Source of the DNA: a virus
Reading direction: 5' to 3' (one strand)
Virus record (IMG/VR): IMGVR_UViG_3300025120_000034
Coordinates: 1-64,000 of that record
DNA length: 64,000 nt
The notes under the pieces are model-generated. The model made no database searches. It saw only the letters and a program-made list of their open reading frames with translations, and was not told the origin of the DNA. A program made the translations under genes and the position numbers. This document shows, in pieces, positions 1-8,605 of the stretch. How positions within the stretch are numbered: position 1 is the stretch's first letter; each line of letters starts with the position of its first letter.

Positions 1-127
1 TGGCCCCAATGAATCATCGCCATTGTCCATAGCGTGATTTACATCTGCATCAGCAACGATTTCCGTACCGCCAATTGACACGGATACTGAATAATTAGGA
101 TTTGTATAGCTAGAGTGATTACTAATT
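1..127. repeat. 127-bp exact direct repeat (copy 1; copy 2 at 55920-56046)
   Basis: I compared both copies base by base: all 127 positions agree, position 128 differs (g here, a at 56047), and the sequences then drift apart within ~100 bp. Both copies lie at the same place inside homologous genes on the same strand. The repeat begins at the first base of the window, so its left limit cannot be seen. It reads as the closure of a 55,919-bp circular or terminally redundant genome rather than as a mobile repeat. Confidence 0.9.
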
Positions 128-273
128 GTGACTGAACCCTGCCCAAAACCGAAGGAGATTGAACCCGTCGGTGTAGTTGTAGCTGTACCACCGCCACTGC
201 TTCCCCTCTCAATACCGTTTATCTTAGATATACTAGCCATTTCCGTTCCGTTGTATTTTAATACTGTTGACAT
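1..273 (-). CDS. virion/appendage protein, cut by window edge
   Basis: The N-terminal 91 residues of a structural protein; the 3' part runs off the left edge. The ATG at 273 follows the stop of the neighbouring fibre gene by one base. The N-terminus (MSTVLKYNGTEMASISKING) is followed by a Gly/Thr-rich linker and then SFGFGQGSV. The last ~60 residues match the complete gene at 55338-56195 almost perfectly, while the first ~30 differ. That match means this gene is the other end of the 55338 gene on a circular map. It belongs to the fibre cassette. Function is inferred from position only. Confidence 0.75.
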   Translation of the reverse strand, partial: MSTVLKYNGTEMASISKINGIERGSSGGGTATTTPTGSISFGFGQGSVTISNHSSYTNPNYSVSVSIGGTEIVADADVNHAMDNGDDSLGP

Positions 274-274
274 A

Positions 275-1396
275 TCATGAACCTATCTCTAAGTAAGTCG
301 CCTCAGGATTAAAGTACATCACAGATGTTGTTACCGAATGGCCCATGACTCTCTTGAATTGACCTTGACTCGGAGACGTATTTGTGATTTGAGCTTGAGT
401 TCCTAAAAAACATTGTCGTGCGGCGGTTAAAGTAGCACCCGTGTTTACATACCCTTGAAGTAAAAAACCAGCATCCTCAGTGCTACCTAAAGCCATGCCA
501 AGAAAAGCTTTGTTACCAGCCTCTACATTGCTCGCTGCAAACTCCCAGCTACTACCGTCATAATAGTAAACCTTTCCAGCTGTGGTTCCTACGCCTGAGT
601 CAATTCCAAAATAAGTAACTATAGAACCGTGGCCGTGGTCGCCAGCACTGCTAAGCCCAGTATTCTGTGCTGTTATGTCTGTGGCTAAAAATGTGCCACA
701 ACTAAGGCTTAGGGTTCCAGCGTCTACCGATACTCCAGACAGCAATGTCTTCTTGTCGGCGTTTCCTACATGGGTGTTTCCAGAACCATCACACTTAATT
801 AGCTCTCTACTTGTACCACCATCATCTTTACCCCTAATAGCTTTATTGTTTGTATCAAGGGATATAAAGTCGGTACAGATAATTCTCCCCGTAATATTGA
901 GCTGACTACCATTAAAGGTCATGTTGGCCTCGCCATCTATATTTCCATTACTGTCGCCCGCTGTAAGGACTCTGTTTTCCGCGTAGCTATCTATACTAAC
1001 ATTTCCACTCCCAGACGGCGTGTCAATCCAAGCTAGGTCACCACTAGAGTTAGACTCAAGAATTCTGTTAGCGGAACCCGGAGGGCTACCGGGAAGTGTA
1101 ATTGTATAGCTGGTACCTACTTCGGACTTTGGCTTTAAGCCGATATAGTGACTGTTGTCAGCATCATTGAATCTAATTGCATTCTCATTAAAGAGAGTAA
1201 ACAATCTATTGTGAGAGTCAAACTGAAACTCAGCCCCCAGTGAGGCATCCACCATCCTTATGATACCGTCCTGAAACCCAAGAATGTTAGTGTTTCCGTT
1301 CAGGTTATATATCCTGCTGGAGGAGGTCTGAGTAAGGTTAGTATTACTTAGGTTGGTGTTGTCACCGTCTACAAGTATTTTTTTCCAAGTTGCCAT
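275..1396 (-). CDS. tail fibre-like protein with MATWKK N-terminal motif
   Basis: A 373-aa protein, low in complexity and rich in Gly, Ser, Asn and Thr, with the repetitive beta-rich look of phage fibres. It opens with MATWKKILVDGDN, a short motif shared with the products of 1781-2899, 57537-58700 and 59076-60161, probably a docking peptide. The C-terminal third (SAGDHGHGS, YYYDGSSWEF, GHSVTTSVMYFNPEA) is matched by the end of the 56200-57534 product, while the N-terminal two thirds differ. It is the last gene of the fibre cassette before the truncated gene at 1-273. Receptor binding is inferred; no enzymatic motif is visible. Confidence 0.7.
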   Translation of the reverse strand: MATWKKILVDGDNTNLSNTNLTQTSSSRIYNLNGNTNILGFQDGIIRMVDASLGAEFQFDSHNRLFTLFNENAIRFNDADNSHYIGLKPKSEVGTSYTITLPGSPPGSANRILESNSSGDLAWIDTPSGSGNVSIDSYAENRVLTAGDSNGNIDGEANMTFNGSQLNITGRIICTDFISLDTNNKAIRGKDDGGTSRELIKCDGSGNTHVGNADKKTLLSGVSVDAGTLSLSCGTFLATDITAQNTGLSSAGDHGHGSIVTYFGIDSGVGTTAGKVYYYDGSSWEFAASNVEAGNKAFLGMALGSTEDAGFLLQGYVNTGATLTAARQCFLGTQAQITNTSPSQGQFKRVMGHSVTTSVMYFNPEATYLEIGS

Positions 1397-1405
1397 GATG
1401 CCGCA

Positions 1406-1588
1406 TTACTTTGCAGCTTCCATCACGCCATTGGAAGGCTGCTCTTTTTCTTGAATCTTTTGCAAGCGGACAAACTCTTTGTCCAACTTATCTAAGAGTC
1501 CGCACACCGTTCTGGAATCTGAAGCCTTGATGGTTTGGTTCTCGACAGAACTCTTTACAAAATGAATCTCAGTGATGTCTAATTTCAT
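1406..1588 (-). CDS. small conserved protein in fibre cassette
   Basis: A 60-aa charged protein with a likely helical, coiled-coil middle (LLDKLDKEFVRLQKIQEKEQ). It has a clear orthologue in the second cassette at 58709-58879 (MKLEINEVYFLNEVVKAA at the N-terminus, LDEEFTRLQGIQEKEE near the end). Conservation of both sequence and position in two diverged genomes shows that it is a real gene. It lies between two fibre genes and could be a fibre chaperone or a regulator; no family was recognised. Confidence 0.7.
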   Translation of the reverse strand: MKLDITEIHFVKSSVENQTIKASDSRTVCGLLDKLDKEFVRLQKIQEKEQPSNGVMEAAK

Positions 1589-1604
1589 TGCAGTGGGTTT
1601 TAAC

Positions 1605-1781
1605 TTACTGTGACTTCAAAAAACTATGTAGCTTGTTCACTACGTCTGCCAACAAAAGTACATCCTTACCCTCGAACGTGCAACCATGCATCGTCTTTAA
1701 GATAAAGGTTACTTCTTGACGAGATAGGGGGTCATTGGGATTGGACCCAGTAACCTCTTTCTTTCTTCCTAGTAAACCCAT
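1605..1781 (-). CDS. small conserved protein in fibre cassette
   Basis: A 58-aa protein starting MGLLGRKKEVTG and ending LLADVVNKLHSFLKSQ. Its ATG overlaps the stop of the upstream fibre gene (TAATG), indicating translational coupling. The orthologue at 58903-59076 shares the MG-L-G-K start, the QELTFILK-like centre and the GKDVLLLADVVNKL block nearly unchanged, so purifying selection is acting. Together with 1406-1588 it forms a conserved pair inside an otherwise fast-changing fibre region. Function unknown. Confidence 0.7.
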   Translation of the reverse strand: MGLLGRKKEVTGSNPNDPLSRQEVTFILKTMHGCTFEGKDVLLLADVVNKLHSFLKSQ

Positions 1782-2899
1782 TAATCAAGGTATAGATAAA
1801 GTCCCTTAGTTCCTGAGCCGGTGCCACCAACATTGCCAGTATTGTACCACATTGAACCAGTAGGCATGATGGTCGAGGCAGGGTCTGCGGTTCCTTTAGT
1901 CAAAGCAGCAACACCCATTGGAGCACTACCAGCAGAGGATGCGGCCCCGTGGTCTTTGAACTGCCATCCAGCAACACCAAGGTTGGTGTCTTTCCAAATA
2001 AAGTTAGGATGGTTTGCGGGGGTAGCCGTAACCGTGTCTACGGTAAGTCCAGCACCGTCAGCGTTTCCAACGCTGTTTGCTCCATCAGCAAGCAAGATTG
2101 AAGCATCCTCAACGGTTAAAGTCTGAACATCAATAGAAGACGTAGAACCATTAACAACGAGGTCACCGTGAATAGTTACTGTAGTATCAAGACCGTTAGC
2201 GGTTGCACCAGCGATAGTAACTGCGGTTTCAAGAGCACTTACGCTAGTTCCACCTGTGGTGCTGACCGTAGATGTCTTAAGAAGAATGCTACCACCAGTA
2301 CCCGTGCCTACACCTGCTCCTCCAGCAATTGTTAAGCCGGTACCAGCTTGGTTATTGGTCGAACCATTAGCACCAGCCATAGATGTCATGCTAGTCAATG
2401 CCGCGTCAAGAGTAACGGTTGGAGTACTTGTTGCGTCCGCTACACTGATGTTGGTTCCGCCAATAACCTCAGTAACGGTACCGCTAGATGTCAATTCGCC
2501 AATAGTCTCCCACTTAACGCCGTTGGTCGCACTACTGTCAGCAACAAGTATTTTGTCGTCAGTTCCTACAGCAAGAGCTGAAGGGTTACCTGAGCCGTCA
2601 CCCACCAAGATGTGACCCTTAGTGACCATAGCTACGGAAGTAACAGCACTAGTGCCATTGCCAATCAAGACGCCATTTGCTGTTAGTGTAGCTGCGCCAG
2701 TACCACCATTTGCAACACCAAGCGTTCCATCAATCGCGGAGGCACCCAAGTCAAGAGAAATCTCGGTTGTATCAATAACGAGACCACTGTTAGCCTTTAA
2801 GTCTGCCGATACCTCGCCTGCCCCACTGACATCAATACCGTCACCAGCAGAGGGGCTGACGACATCACCTTCTATAAGTACTCTTTTCCAACTAGCCAT
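1781..2899 (-). CDS. tail fibre-like protein with MASWKR N-terminal motif
   Basis: A 372-aa protein beginning MASWKRVLIEGDV, followed by a long Ala/Gly/Thr-rich, repetitive beta-solenoid-like body (ANGGTGAATLTANGVLIGNG and similar units). A segment with VQTLTVEDASILLADG resembles one in the 59076-60161 product (VQTETLVVEDKNVVLANP), which is its orthologue by position. The C-terminal region includes PNFIWKDTNLGVAGWQFKD. A host-type promoter lies 28 nt upstream of the ATG. Probably a host-recognition fibre; assigned by composition and context. Confidence 0.7.
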   Translation of the reverse strand: MASWKRVLIEGDVVSPSAGDGIDVSGAGEVSADLKANSGLVIDTTEISLDLGASAIDGTLGVANGGTGAATLTANGVLIGNGTSAVTSVAMVTKGHILVGDGSGNPSALAVGTDDKILVADSSATNGVKWETIGELTSSGTVTEVIGGTNISVADATSTPTVTLDAALTSMTSMAGANGSTNNQAGTGLTIAGGAGVGTGTGGSILLKTSTVSTTGGTSVSALETAVTIAGATANGLDTTVTIHGDLVVNGSTSSIDVQTLTVEDASILLADGANSVGNADGAGLTVDTVTATPANHPNFIWKDTNLGVAGWQFKDHGAASSAGSAPMGVAALTKGTADPASTIMPTGSMWYNTGNVGGTGSGTKGLYLYLD

Positions 2900-2926
2900 G
2901 TTCCTTTATTTCTTAGTTTCTAAAAG

Positions 2927-2955
2927 CAAATATAAGCAGTTTTAAGTCACACCAA
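2927..2955 (-). promoter_or_regulatory. Bacteroidetes-type promoter for the 2899 fibre gene
   Basis: On the minus strand TTG (2955-2953) is followed by 18 bp and then TATATTTG (2934-2927). This fits the TTG-N17-23-TAnnTTTG consensus of Bacteroidetes sigma-ABfr promoters. It lies at the end of the upstream gene and 28 nt before the ATG at 2899. Confidence 0.6.
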
Positions 2956-3484
2956 AATATAGCCTGTTACTGTTGTCAGCATACAAAGCACCAGCAGTTG
3001 GAGATGGTATGTTAGAAGCGTCTGTGGTGTTGAATCTTTTGAACTTAACTACAGCGTCAAGAGCAATAGAACCAGTCCCATCAGGAGTTAAATTTATGTC
3101 TTCGTTGCTACTGCTTACAAAAGAAAAGTTGCCAACATCAAGGTCTCCCCCAAGCTCAGGGTCAGTATCCTCAACAACATTGTCAATCCCGCCACTCGAC
3201 GAACCTACTTCTTTCCAGTTGCTAGTGTTTGTCCAATCACTATTACCTACAGACTGTAACTTATCGGCAAGCCCCACCACGGATTCCCTAGGCCCATCAT
3301 ATACATACAACTTATCGTCATTACACATGTAGGCCAAATAGGGGGATGACCTATTGGCAGAAGACAGAGAGTTTCTTTCAGCTACAGTATCAAATAAACC
3401 AATGCCTCTAGTTTGATGAAGGGCAAGTTCAAGAAGCTTTGCAGAGTCAGATGAATGTGTTAAGGGTCCGTTAAACTCTGGCAT
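2942..3484 (-). CDS. appendage/baseplate-associated protein
   Basis: A 180-aa protein. Its middle contains the block ASSSGGIDNVVEDTDPELGG-DLDVGNF, matched in the orthologue at 60215-60805 (GGGLQNIVEDLSPQLGANLQ), and both end in ADNSNRLYFGVT / ADDADNLYFGVT. Such 'VEDTSPQLGGDL' blocks are common in fibre genes of marine phages (family knowledge). It sits immediately after the collagen-like gene with a one-base gap. It is probably a structural adaptor or fibre component. Confidence 0.7.
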   Translation of the reverse strand: MPEFNGPLTHSSDSAKLLELALHQTRGIGLFDTVAERNSLSSANRSSPYLAYMCNDDKLYVYDGPRESVVGLADKLQSVGNSDWTNTSNWKEVGSSSGGIDNVVEDTDPELGGDLDVGNFSFVSSSNEDINLTPDGTGSIALDAVVKFKRFNTTDASNIPSPTAGALYADNSNRLYFGVT

Positions 3485-3485
3485 T

Positions 3486-5672
3486 TTAAGATTCCGTATT
3501 TCTTATTAGGTAATAGCTTCCTCTCAAACCAATATTGGCTAGTGGTTCGTAAAGCCTTAAGACATGAAATGGAATTTTATTGCCGGCTGTACCGAATTGA
3601 ATTTGCAAATTTAATGCTGATTTTAAAAGCCAAAAGTCACCAGTTGTTTGTGGTGGACTTTCTATTCTTTGTGAGTAATTGTTACCCCCAAAATCCTCAA
3701 AGAAATCTTGATTGACATTACCGCCTCCTGTTAAATCCTGATAACCCCCACTACCATTTGAAAAATAGTATGAAGGAACAAAGACATAAACATAGTCTCC
3801 TGTTTGCTGCGCATTATTCACAAGCATACTGACGCTCAGCTGAGATGTGTTGGCATCAAGTAAGTCCCCGGTAGAGGTTATATTCTCAGGATAGGATGAT
3901 ACACCGTTATTAGAGGTGGACCCATCATACATGTCTTGAAAGTTTCCGTCGCTGCTTGCGGCTGTTAAAGCCGTGGAACTCAGCACCAGTTTAACGGGCA
4001 CTCTATTTACTGAGTAAGATGCAGATTCAAAATCACACTCAGTAGAGCTAAGGCTAGAGTAGGGCCTTACACTATCCCAAACTTTTACTTTATATGTGTT
4101 AGAGTCACCAATAGCAACATCGCCATCATCTATAGCGACAGTGAATGTCCCGGTTCTACCGCTAGAGTCAAGGCTTTCACCAGATATGTCTACTACGTTT
4201 CCAACTAGAGCATTACTTGCATTTAGAACTGCGTAGCTATCCAGAGCAACACCACTTGTTTCAACTTCAACCTTAAACTTGAGATTGCTTTGACCGTTAT
4301 ATAACTGACGATTAGAATCATTCTCATCAGAGGATACTGTAGCCGTGGCGTTTGTGGTCCTCTGAAGCTCAATACCATTAGTGTTATTGGTCTTTATTAG
4401 TCTTGGTGGAATATATACAGGGTCATATTCTTTTTCCTCACTGAACACCTCACCCTGACCATTGGATGGTTCTTCTGCACTTACCTTCCAAGTGATGTGC
4501 TCGCTAGTCGGATTCTCTGTAGCAAAAGCAAAACTATAAGTCTCACTGTGAGTATAGCTGGCTGAAGTTCCAGTAACTCCAGTTTGAGTATGAATCAAAC
4601 TAAAAGCACCAGTCCCAATCTTCTTGTAAAACTTAAAGGTAATCGTGGAACCTTGAGAATGGTTGGGGTTTGTTACAGACGCTTGTATCTGCGCCGTAGC
4701 ATTACTTATAGCCGTGTCGTTAAAACCAACGCTACTAGGCGTGAGAGTTATTGAAGGAGTTGCAATCTGGCCTAACTGAACAAGGGCCTCTCTAATTATA
4801 TCAATGGCTGTCTTGTTGCCGTCACCTACAGCTATTTGGTCGGTATGAGAAAACTTTCCAAAGTTACCTCCGTCTGGTAGAAACACACTGATTGCAGTGT
4901 CTAACGTTTCCGTTGTGGCATTACTACCATCTGCTCCGTCAGCTCCATCAGCACCAGACTGTAGATTCTCAATAGTAATGGGAGCACCCATTCCATACCC
5001 ATGAACCGTGCAGTAATACTGAAGAGAAGATGGTGCGTCATTTGGAACGACAAAACTACCGTTGGCACCAGATTCTCCGGGGGTTCCAGTGTAGGTCCAA
5101 CCGCTAGTATAAGAAGAACCTGCGGCTGTCTGTATAGCTATGGGGTGATTAGAGTTACTGCCTTCAGATTGACTGAAAACATACCTGTGCCCCCTAAGGA
5201 GTTTTAAGCTAGCTTGGGTTACTCCATCTATTGCGAATTTGTTACCACCGCTATTTACTACCGTAACCGCAAAATTTCTAACTATACTAACTGGACCAGC
5301 AGCGCCGTCCGAACCATCCGAACCAGCAGGGCCAGCAGGGCCAGTAGGACCAGTAGGACCAGTAGGACCAGTAGGACCAGTAGCTCCCCCCGAACCGTCA
5401 GAACCGTCAGCACCATCAGGACCAGCGGGGCCTTGTGCCCCAGCAGGACCAGTAGCGCCTGTAGGACCTGTAGCACCAGTAGGGCCTTGTGCGCCTGTCG
5501 CCCCAGCAGGTCCAGCACCAATCGCACCACCAATAGTGACAGAGTTGTTCGCCACCTGATTAAGAGTGACTACTTGAATATCCGACCCACCCTTAACAAT
5601 AGACACCTTAATGATGTCACCGTGCTGGCTGGATATTTTTACATTCTTAGGCTGGGTTACACTTACAGGCAT
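3486..5672 (-). CDS. collagen-like appendage protein with cupredoxin-like domain
   Basis: 728 aa. Residues ~1-50 form a conserved anchor ([20 protein letters not shown]). Residues ~52-130 are a collagen-like Gly-X-Y run rich in GPTGPT and GADGSDG triplets. Residues ~135-235 look like a cupredoxin: a conserved His ([10 protein letters not shown]) and C-x2-H-x3-M ([10 protein letters not shown]), the arrangement of a type 1 copper site. The rest is made of repetitive Ig-like beta segments. The orthologue at 60810-62486 shares the anchor and collagen run but lacks the cupredoxin part, so that domain is a modular insertion. Likely a trimeric fibre or whisker; copper binding is an inference. Confidence 0.75.
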   Translation of the reverse strand: MPVSVTQPKNVKISSQHGDIIKVSIVKGGSDIQVVTLNQVANNSVTIGGAIGAGPAGATGAQGPTGATGPTGATGPAGAQGPAGPDGADGSDGSGGATGPTGPTGPTGPTGPAGPAGSDGSDGAAGPVSIVRNFAVTVVNSGGNKFAIDGVTQASLKLLRGHRYVFSQSEGSNSNHPIAIQTAAGSSYTSGWTYTGTPGESGANGSFVVPNDAPSSLQYYCTVHGYGMGAPITIENLQSGADGADGADGSNATTETLDTAISVFLPDGGNFGKFSHTDQIAVGDGNKTAIDIIREALVQLGQIATPSITLTPSSVGFNDTAISNATAQIQASVTNPNHSQGSTITFKFYKKIGTGAFSLIHTQTGVTGTSASYTHSETYSFAFATENPTSEHITWKVSAEEPSNGQGEVFSEEKEYDPVYIPPRLIKTNNTNGIELQRTTNATATVSSDENDSNRQLYNGQSNLKFKVEVETSGVALDSYAVLNASNALVGNVVDISGESLDSSGRTGTFTVAIDDGDVAIGDSNTYKVKVWDSVRPYSSLSSTECDFESASYSVNRVPVKLVLSSTALTAASSDGNFQDMYDGSTSNNGVSSYPENITSTGDLLDANTSQLSVSMLVNNAQQTGDYVYVFVPSYYFSNGSGGYQDLTGGGNVNQDFFEDFGGNNYSQRIESPPQTTGDFWLLKSALNLQIQFGTAGNKIPFHVLRLYEPLANIGLRGSYYLIRNTES

Positions 5673-5681
5673 GGTGCTTCA

Positions 5682-6110
5682 TTACGCGGTTATTGAAACA
5701 TCTTCGTTCACCTTAAGTGTACCAAAAATCAAAGTAGATACAACTGTTCCTGACTTCTGTTCGACATCATAAACATATAGTCCTGATGGCATGGTCTTCA
5801 TTGTGTCCGCAGACACCGAAAGGTCAATGTACTTGAGTGAAGTATTGGTAGTGCCGGCACTATCGTTTATTCCACCCGCGCTTGCGTTATCAGCAGTGAC
5901 ACTTGCTGAAAAAGTACTAGCCCCGTTAGTAACCAAGTCACCCGTATCGGAGTCTCTTACTTGAAACAGGAATATATCGCCAGCAGCAAACCCCACTGTA
6001 ACTCCATCAGCGGCAGTAACGGTCAAGCGAAGAGAAAAGGTGTCTCCCTTTCTACAGGTTACATCCACTCTCGATGAAGTGTCTAAATTAATCTTAGTCG
6101 CGTTACTCAT
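5682..6110 (-). CDS. small conserved structural protein next to portal
   Basis: 142 aa, predicted all-beta: KINLDTSSRVDVTCRKGDTF, then GDIFLFQVRDSDTGD, then KTMPSGLYVYDVEQKSG. The orthologue at 62496-62888 (130 aa) is highly similar along its length, which argues for the ATG at 6110 rather than the one at 6116. The start overlaps the portal stop (ATGAGTAA). The fold resembles the small beta-sandwich proteins that precede baseplate or fibre genes in many Siphoviridae-like clusters. It could be an adaptor holding the collagen-like appendage; this is inferred from position. Confidence 0.7.
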   Translation of the reverse strand: MSNATKINLDTSSRVDVTCRKGDTFSLRLTVTAADGVTVGFAAGDIFLFQVRDSDTGDLVTNGASTFSASVTADNASAGGINDSAGTTNTSLKYIDLSVSADTMKTMPSGLYVYDVEQKSGTVVSTLIFGTLKVNEDVSITA

Positions 6111-8556
6111 TTCCAAATAGTTCGTTGATTACGTCTTGATTCCCCCGTACAGATGAATCCTCTAGCTCACCCCTTGAGCCCTGTCTTTGAGAAATAAGCT
6201 TTGATTGCTCTACAGCTTGCTTCACTACACGGCTGTCCTTTCTGTCTTCTTTTAGCGTCTCAATCTTTTCCTTAAACTCCTTGTCCTCTGTCTTGAATCC
6301 TAAGCTGGCTTGTGCTCTAATCATCTCAAGCTCTTTTCTCATTTGATGTAAAGCAGCAGCTACCTGAACTTCTACTTGTCCCTTCATCTGAATTTTTTGA
6401 GCTTCTATCTGAGCCTCCATCTGAATCTTCTGCATATCTGCCTGAGCAGCTACCTGAGAAGCTTGTGCATTAGCCTGTGCCTGTGCCTGTATGTTAGCTT
6501 GCTGTTGCTTCTGAATCATTTCAATACGCTTCTTTCGCTTAACAGCTAAGAGTCTCTGTGCTTGGTCAATATCCTTAACCTGTCTGACCGCCATCGCGTC
6601 CTCAAGGTCAATCTCTTTTTGAGCTAGAGTAGCCTGAACGTTCTGCTCAAGAAATATTCTATCATCATCAGACATCTCCTGAACAACACGAATACCGAAA
6701 TTGTACATAGGGAGGTCATTGAAGCTACTCAAGATATCCATGCTTCTCTCCCCTATGGCTTTCTGATATACACGATATAGAACACAGTCCGTTGGTATTA
6801 CCTGCAAACACTTAACGACATCCTCGCAAACCTTCTTATACAATACAAGGCTCGCGTTTGTAATATCATATAACGCATTGTTGCCTGCTGCCAAGGCTTG
6901 TTGCCTGACACCAACCAAAGCTTCTCCCTTTGGGGTGCTAGCATCCATCACCTCGTTGATTCCTGTTGAATCTCGAATCATGCGTAGGTAATGATTATAC
7001 AAGTTTATATACTCGTTTATATTTCTTATGCTGTTTTCAATAGAGCGAATGGGAGGATTCTGAAAACCACCCTCAGCATTCTTACTTCTATAGTAGAACA
7101 CACCTGTCTGTTCGTATATGTCTTGAATCTGGAGAGGCTCTAAATCCCCTCCGCGCCCTAGCTGTACATTTTCCAGCCCTTCGATATCAACAAGAATACC
7201 GTCAGGCTTAGCCTTAGCGATTGACTGTTGAATCTTTAGGTGAGTTAGCTGTAGTTGGTCAGCAAATCCAATGACACCACCAACAATAGACTTAGGTCGC
7301 ATTCTTCTTAGGTTAGTGCATGCAACACTATAAGAAAGCCTAGCCTTAGTTAAGTCGTGTACGTTCTTCGGAATATTTTTCTTTGGACCGTAGTTGTAAA
7401 GAACCTTAGTATTCATAACGAAGCAACCTCCGTAAACCATCTGGTTCTCCATCTTATGTGGCTGCCTATCATATACAGAACTTGTCGGCTCTTTATATTC
7501 CCCACCTTTAAAATAGAATCCAGAGTTTCCAAATTTAGACTCCTTGCTTTCATAGTAAACACAGTCAACGGAAAGGAATTCAAAGTCCATCACCTCGATG
7601 AGGTACTCGTCGTATCCAAACGTGCTAGTACCTGAAGCTCTATCAATTCCTCTCTGACCAAAAATCTCTTTGTTGTTGTATGACTTACCCCTTACAGAGC
7701 CAGCAATCTCTTCATACTCTTTCTCTGATATCTGATTACCAGCCTGTCTCTTGAGTTCTTGAATGCTTATTCTTTTTACATGAGCACCGTAAACCAAGTC
7801 GGACATGTTAGGGTCTTCTGTTTGACTGTGCAGGAATGAAGCGGGGTCTACGTACTTAGTTGTTATTCCGTAGTTAGGGTCGTTCTCTCTTTTGATTACA
7901 CCCATTCCACAAACAACCAAATCCTCTACAGCTCTCCTGTAAATCGTTTGGTCAAAGTCATTCCAATCTAAAGTCAACGCTGTTCCCAACTGAGCAGCTA
8001 TCTCAGCATTAGTCTTCATGTTTTGCTCCATGAAAATCTCTGCCTCTTCCGTTGTGTCCGGAAGGATATCAGGGTCAATCCTTGGTTGAAGACCTAATGA
8101 CTTAGCCTCCATTAATAAGTCCTTGTCTTTAATCGAAGCCTCTACCTCAGCTTTTGCTTCATCCTTTTCCCCCTTACTGATTGGGTCGATGGCATCTACA
8201 GATGGATATGGCTTTCTGGAAAGAATCCTATTGACAACTACCTTTACAAACTTAGGTATGATTGGAACAGGGCTCCAGTCTAAGTTAAGTAGAGTCCCGT
8301 CACCATTGTTTGGGTCAAGAGCATTTAGAATCTGTTTGTAAACAGACGTGTCTTGTGTTCCGTTAGCGTAGTCTCTGTTCTTTTCAAAGTCCTGCATTCT
8401 TTGACTAAGTAGAGAGGTAGACGAATCTCCATTTCCCCACTGACTCTGAATTGCTTTAGCGTACTTTAAACCGTAAGACTTCCCTAGCTTTTGTTCTGGT
8501 GACGCAAAGGGGTCTGGAAAGTTTCCGTATTTGGTATTTTTGCTCCCTTGGGTCAT
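6103..8556 (-). CDS. portal protein
   Basis: 817 aa from the chosen start (MTQGSKNTKYG). A longer frame exists to 8592, but it would read through a TATATTTG promoter element, so the shorter start is preferred. The protein forms the dodecameric head-tail portal. It has a conserved core (LRMIRDSTGINEVMDAS, VGVRQQALAA) and a long Gln/Ala-rich coiled-coil C-terminus (residues ~650-790) typical of large podovirus portals of the crAss-like kind. The start of the homologue at 62890-64000 shows ~70% identity by eye. It follows the large terminase, the classical packaging order. The call rests on size, position and sequence resemblance. Confidence 0.82.
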   Translation of the reverse strand: MTQGSKNTKYGNFPDPFASPEQKLGKSYGLKYAKAIQSQWGNGDSSTSLLSQRMQDFEKNRDYANGTQDTSVYKQILNALDPNNGDGTLLNLDWSPVPIIPKFVKVVVNRILSRKPYPSVDAIDPISKGEKDEAKAEVEASIKDKDLLMEAKSLGLQPRIDPDILPDTTEEAEIFMEQNMKTNAEIAAQLGTALTLDWNDFDQTIYRRAVEDLVVCGMGVIKRENDPNYGITTKYVDPASFLHSQTEDPNMSDLVYGAHVKRISIQELKRQAGNQISEKEYEEIAGSVRGKSYNNKEIFGQRGIDRASGTSTFGYDEYLIEVMDFEFLSVDCVYYESKESKFGNSGFYFKGGEYKEPTSSVYDRQPHKMENQMVYGGCFVMNTKVLYNYGPKKNIPKNVHDLTKARLSYSVACTNLRRMRPKSIVGGVIGFADQLQLTHLKIQQSIAKAKPDGILVDIEGLENVQLGRGGDLEPLQIQDIYEQTGVFYYRSKNAEGGFQNPPIRSIENSIRNINEYINLYNHYLRMIRDSTGINEVMDASTPKGEALVGVRQQALAAGNNALYDITNASLVLYKKVCEDVVKCLQVIPTDCVLYRVYQKAIGERSMDILSSFNDLPMYNFGIRVVQEMSDDDRIFLEQNVQATLAQKEIDLEDAMAVRQVKDIDQAQRLLAVKRKKRIEMIQKQQQANIQAQAQANAQASQVAAQADMQKIQMEAQIEAQKIQMKGQVEVQVAAALHQMRKELEMIRAQASLGFKTEDKEFKEKIETLKEDRKDSRVVKQAVEQSKLISQRQGSRGELEDSSVRGNQDVINELFGNE

Positions 8557-8580
8557 GAAATATTTTGTTGGCCTCAAGTG

Positions 8581-8588
8581 CAAATATA
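8581..8588 (-). promoter_or_regulatory. promoter -7 element for portal operon
   Basis: TATATTTG read on the minus strand, 24 nt before the ATG at 8556 and inside the short gap after the terminase stop. No clear TTG is present at the expected -33 spacing (TTA is there instead). It drives portal and downstream fibre genes if functional. Confidence 0.5.
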
Positions 8589-8605
8589 ACAATATGCGGC
8601 GACCC

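Noticed and set aside
5282-5559. Regular ~9-bp repeats suggesting a tandem repeat or CRISPR
   Set aside because: They are codons of collagen-like triplets without spacers; no CRISPR array or cas gene is present anywhere.
5214-5696. Open frames with RTS or GPV repeats opposite the collagen-like gene
   Set aside because: They are translations of the Gly-X-Y repeat on the other strand or in another frame; no start context or homologue. The same holds at 62099-62378.
6103-8592. Longest portal frame starting at 8592
   Set aside because: The first 12 codons cover a TATATTTG promoter element; the ATG at 8556 with a 24-nt leader is more plausible.
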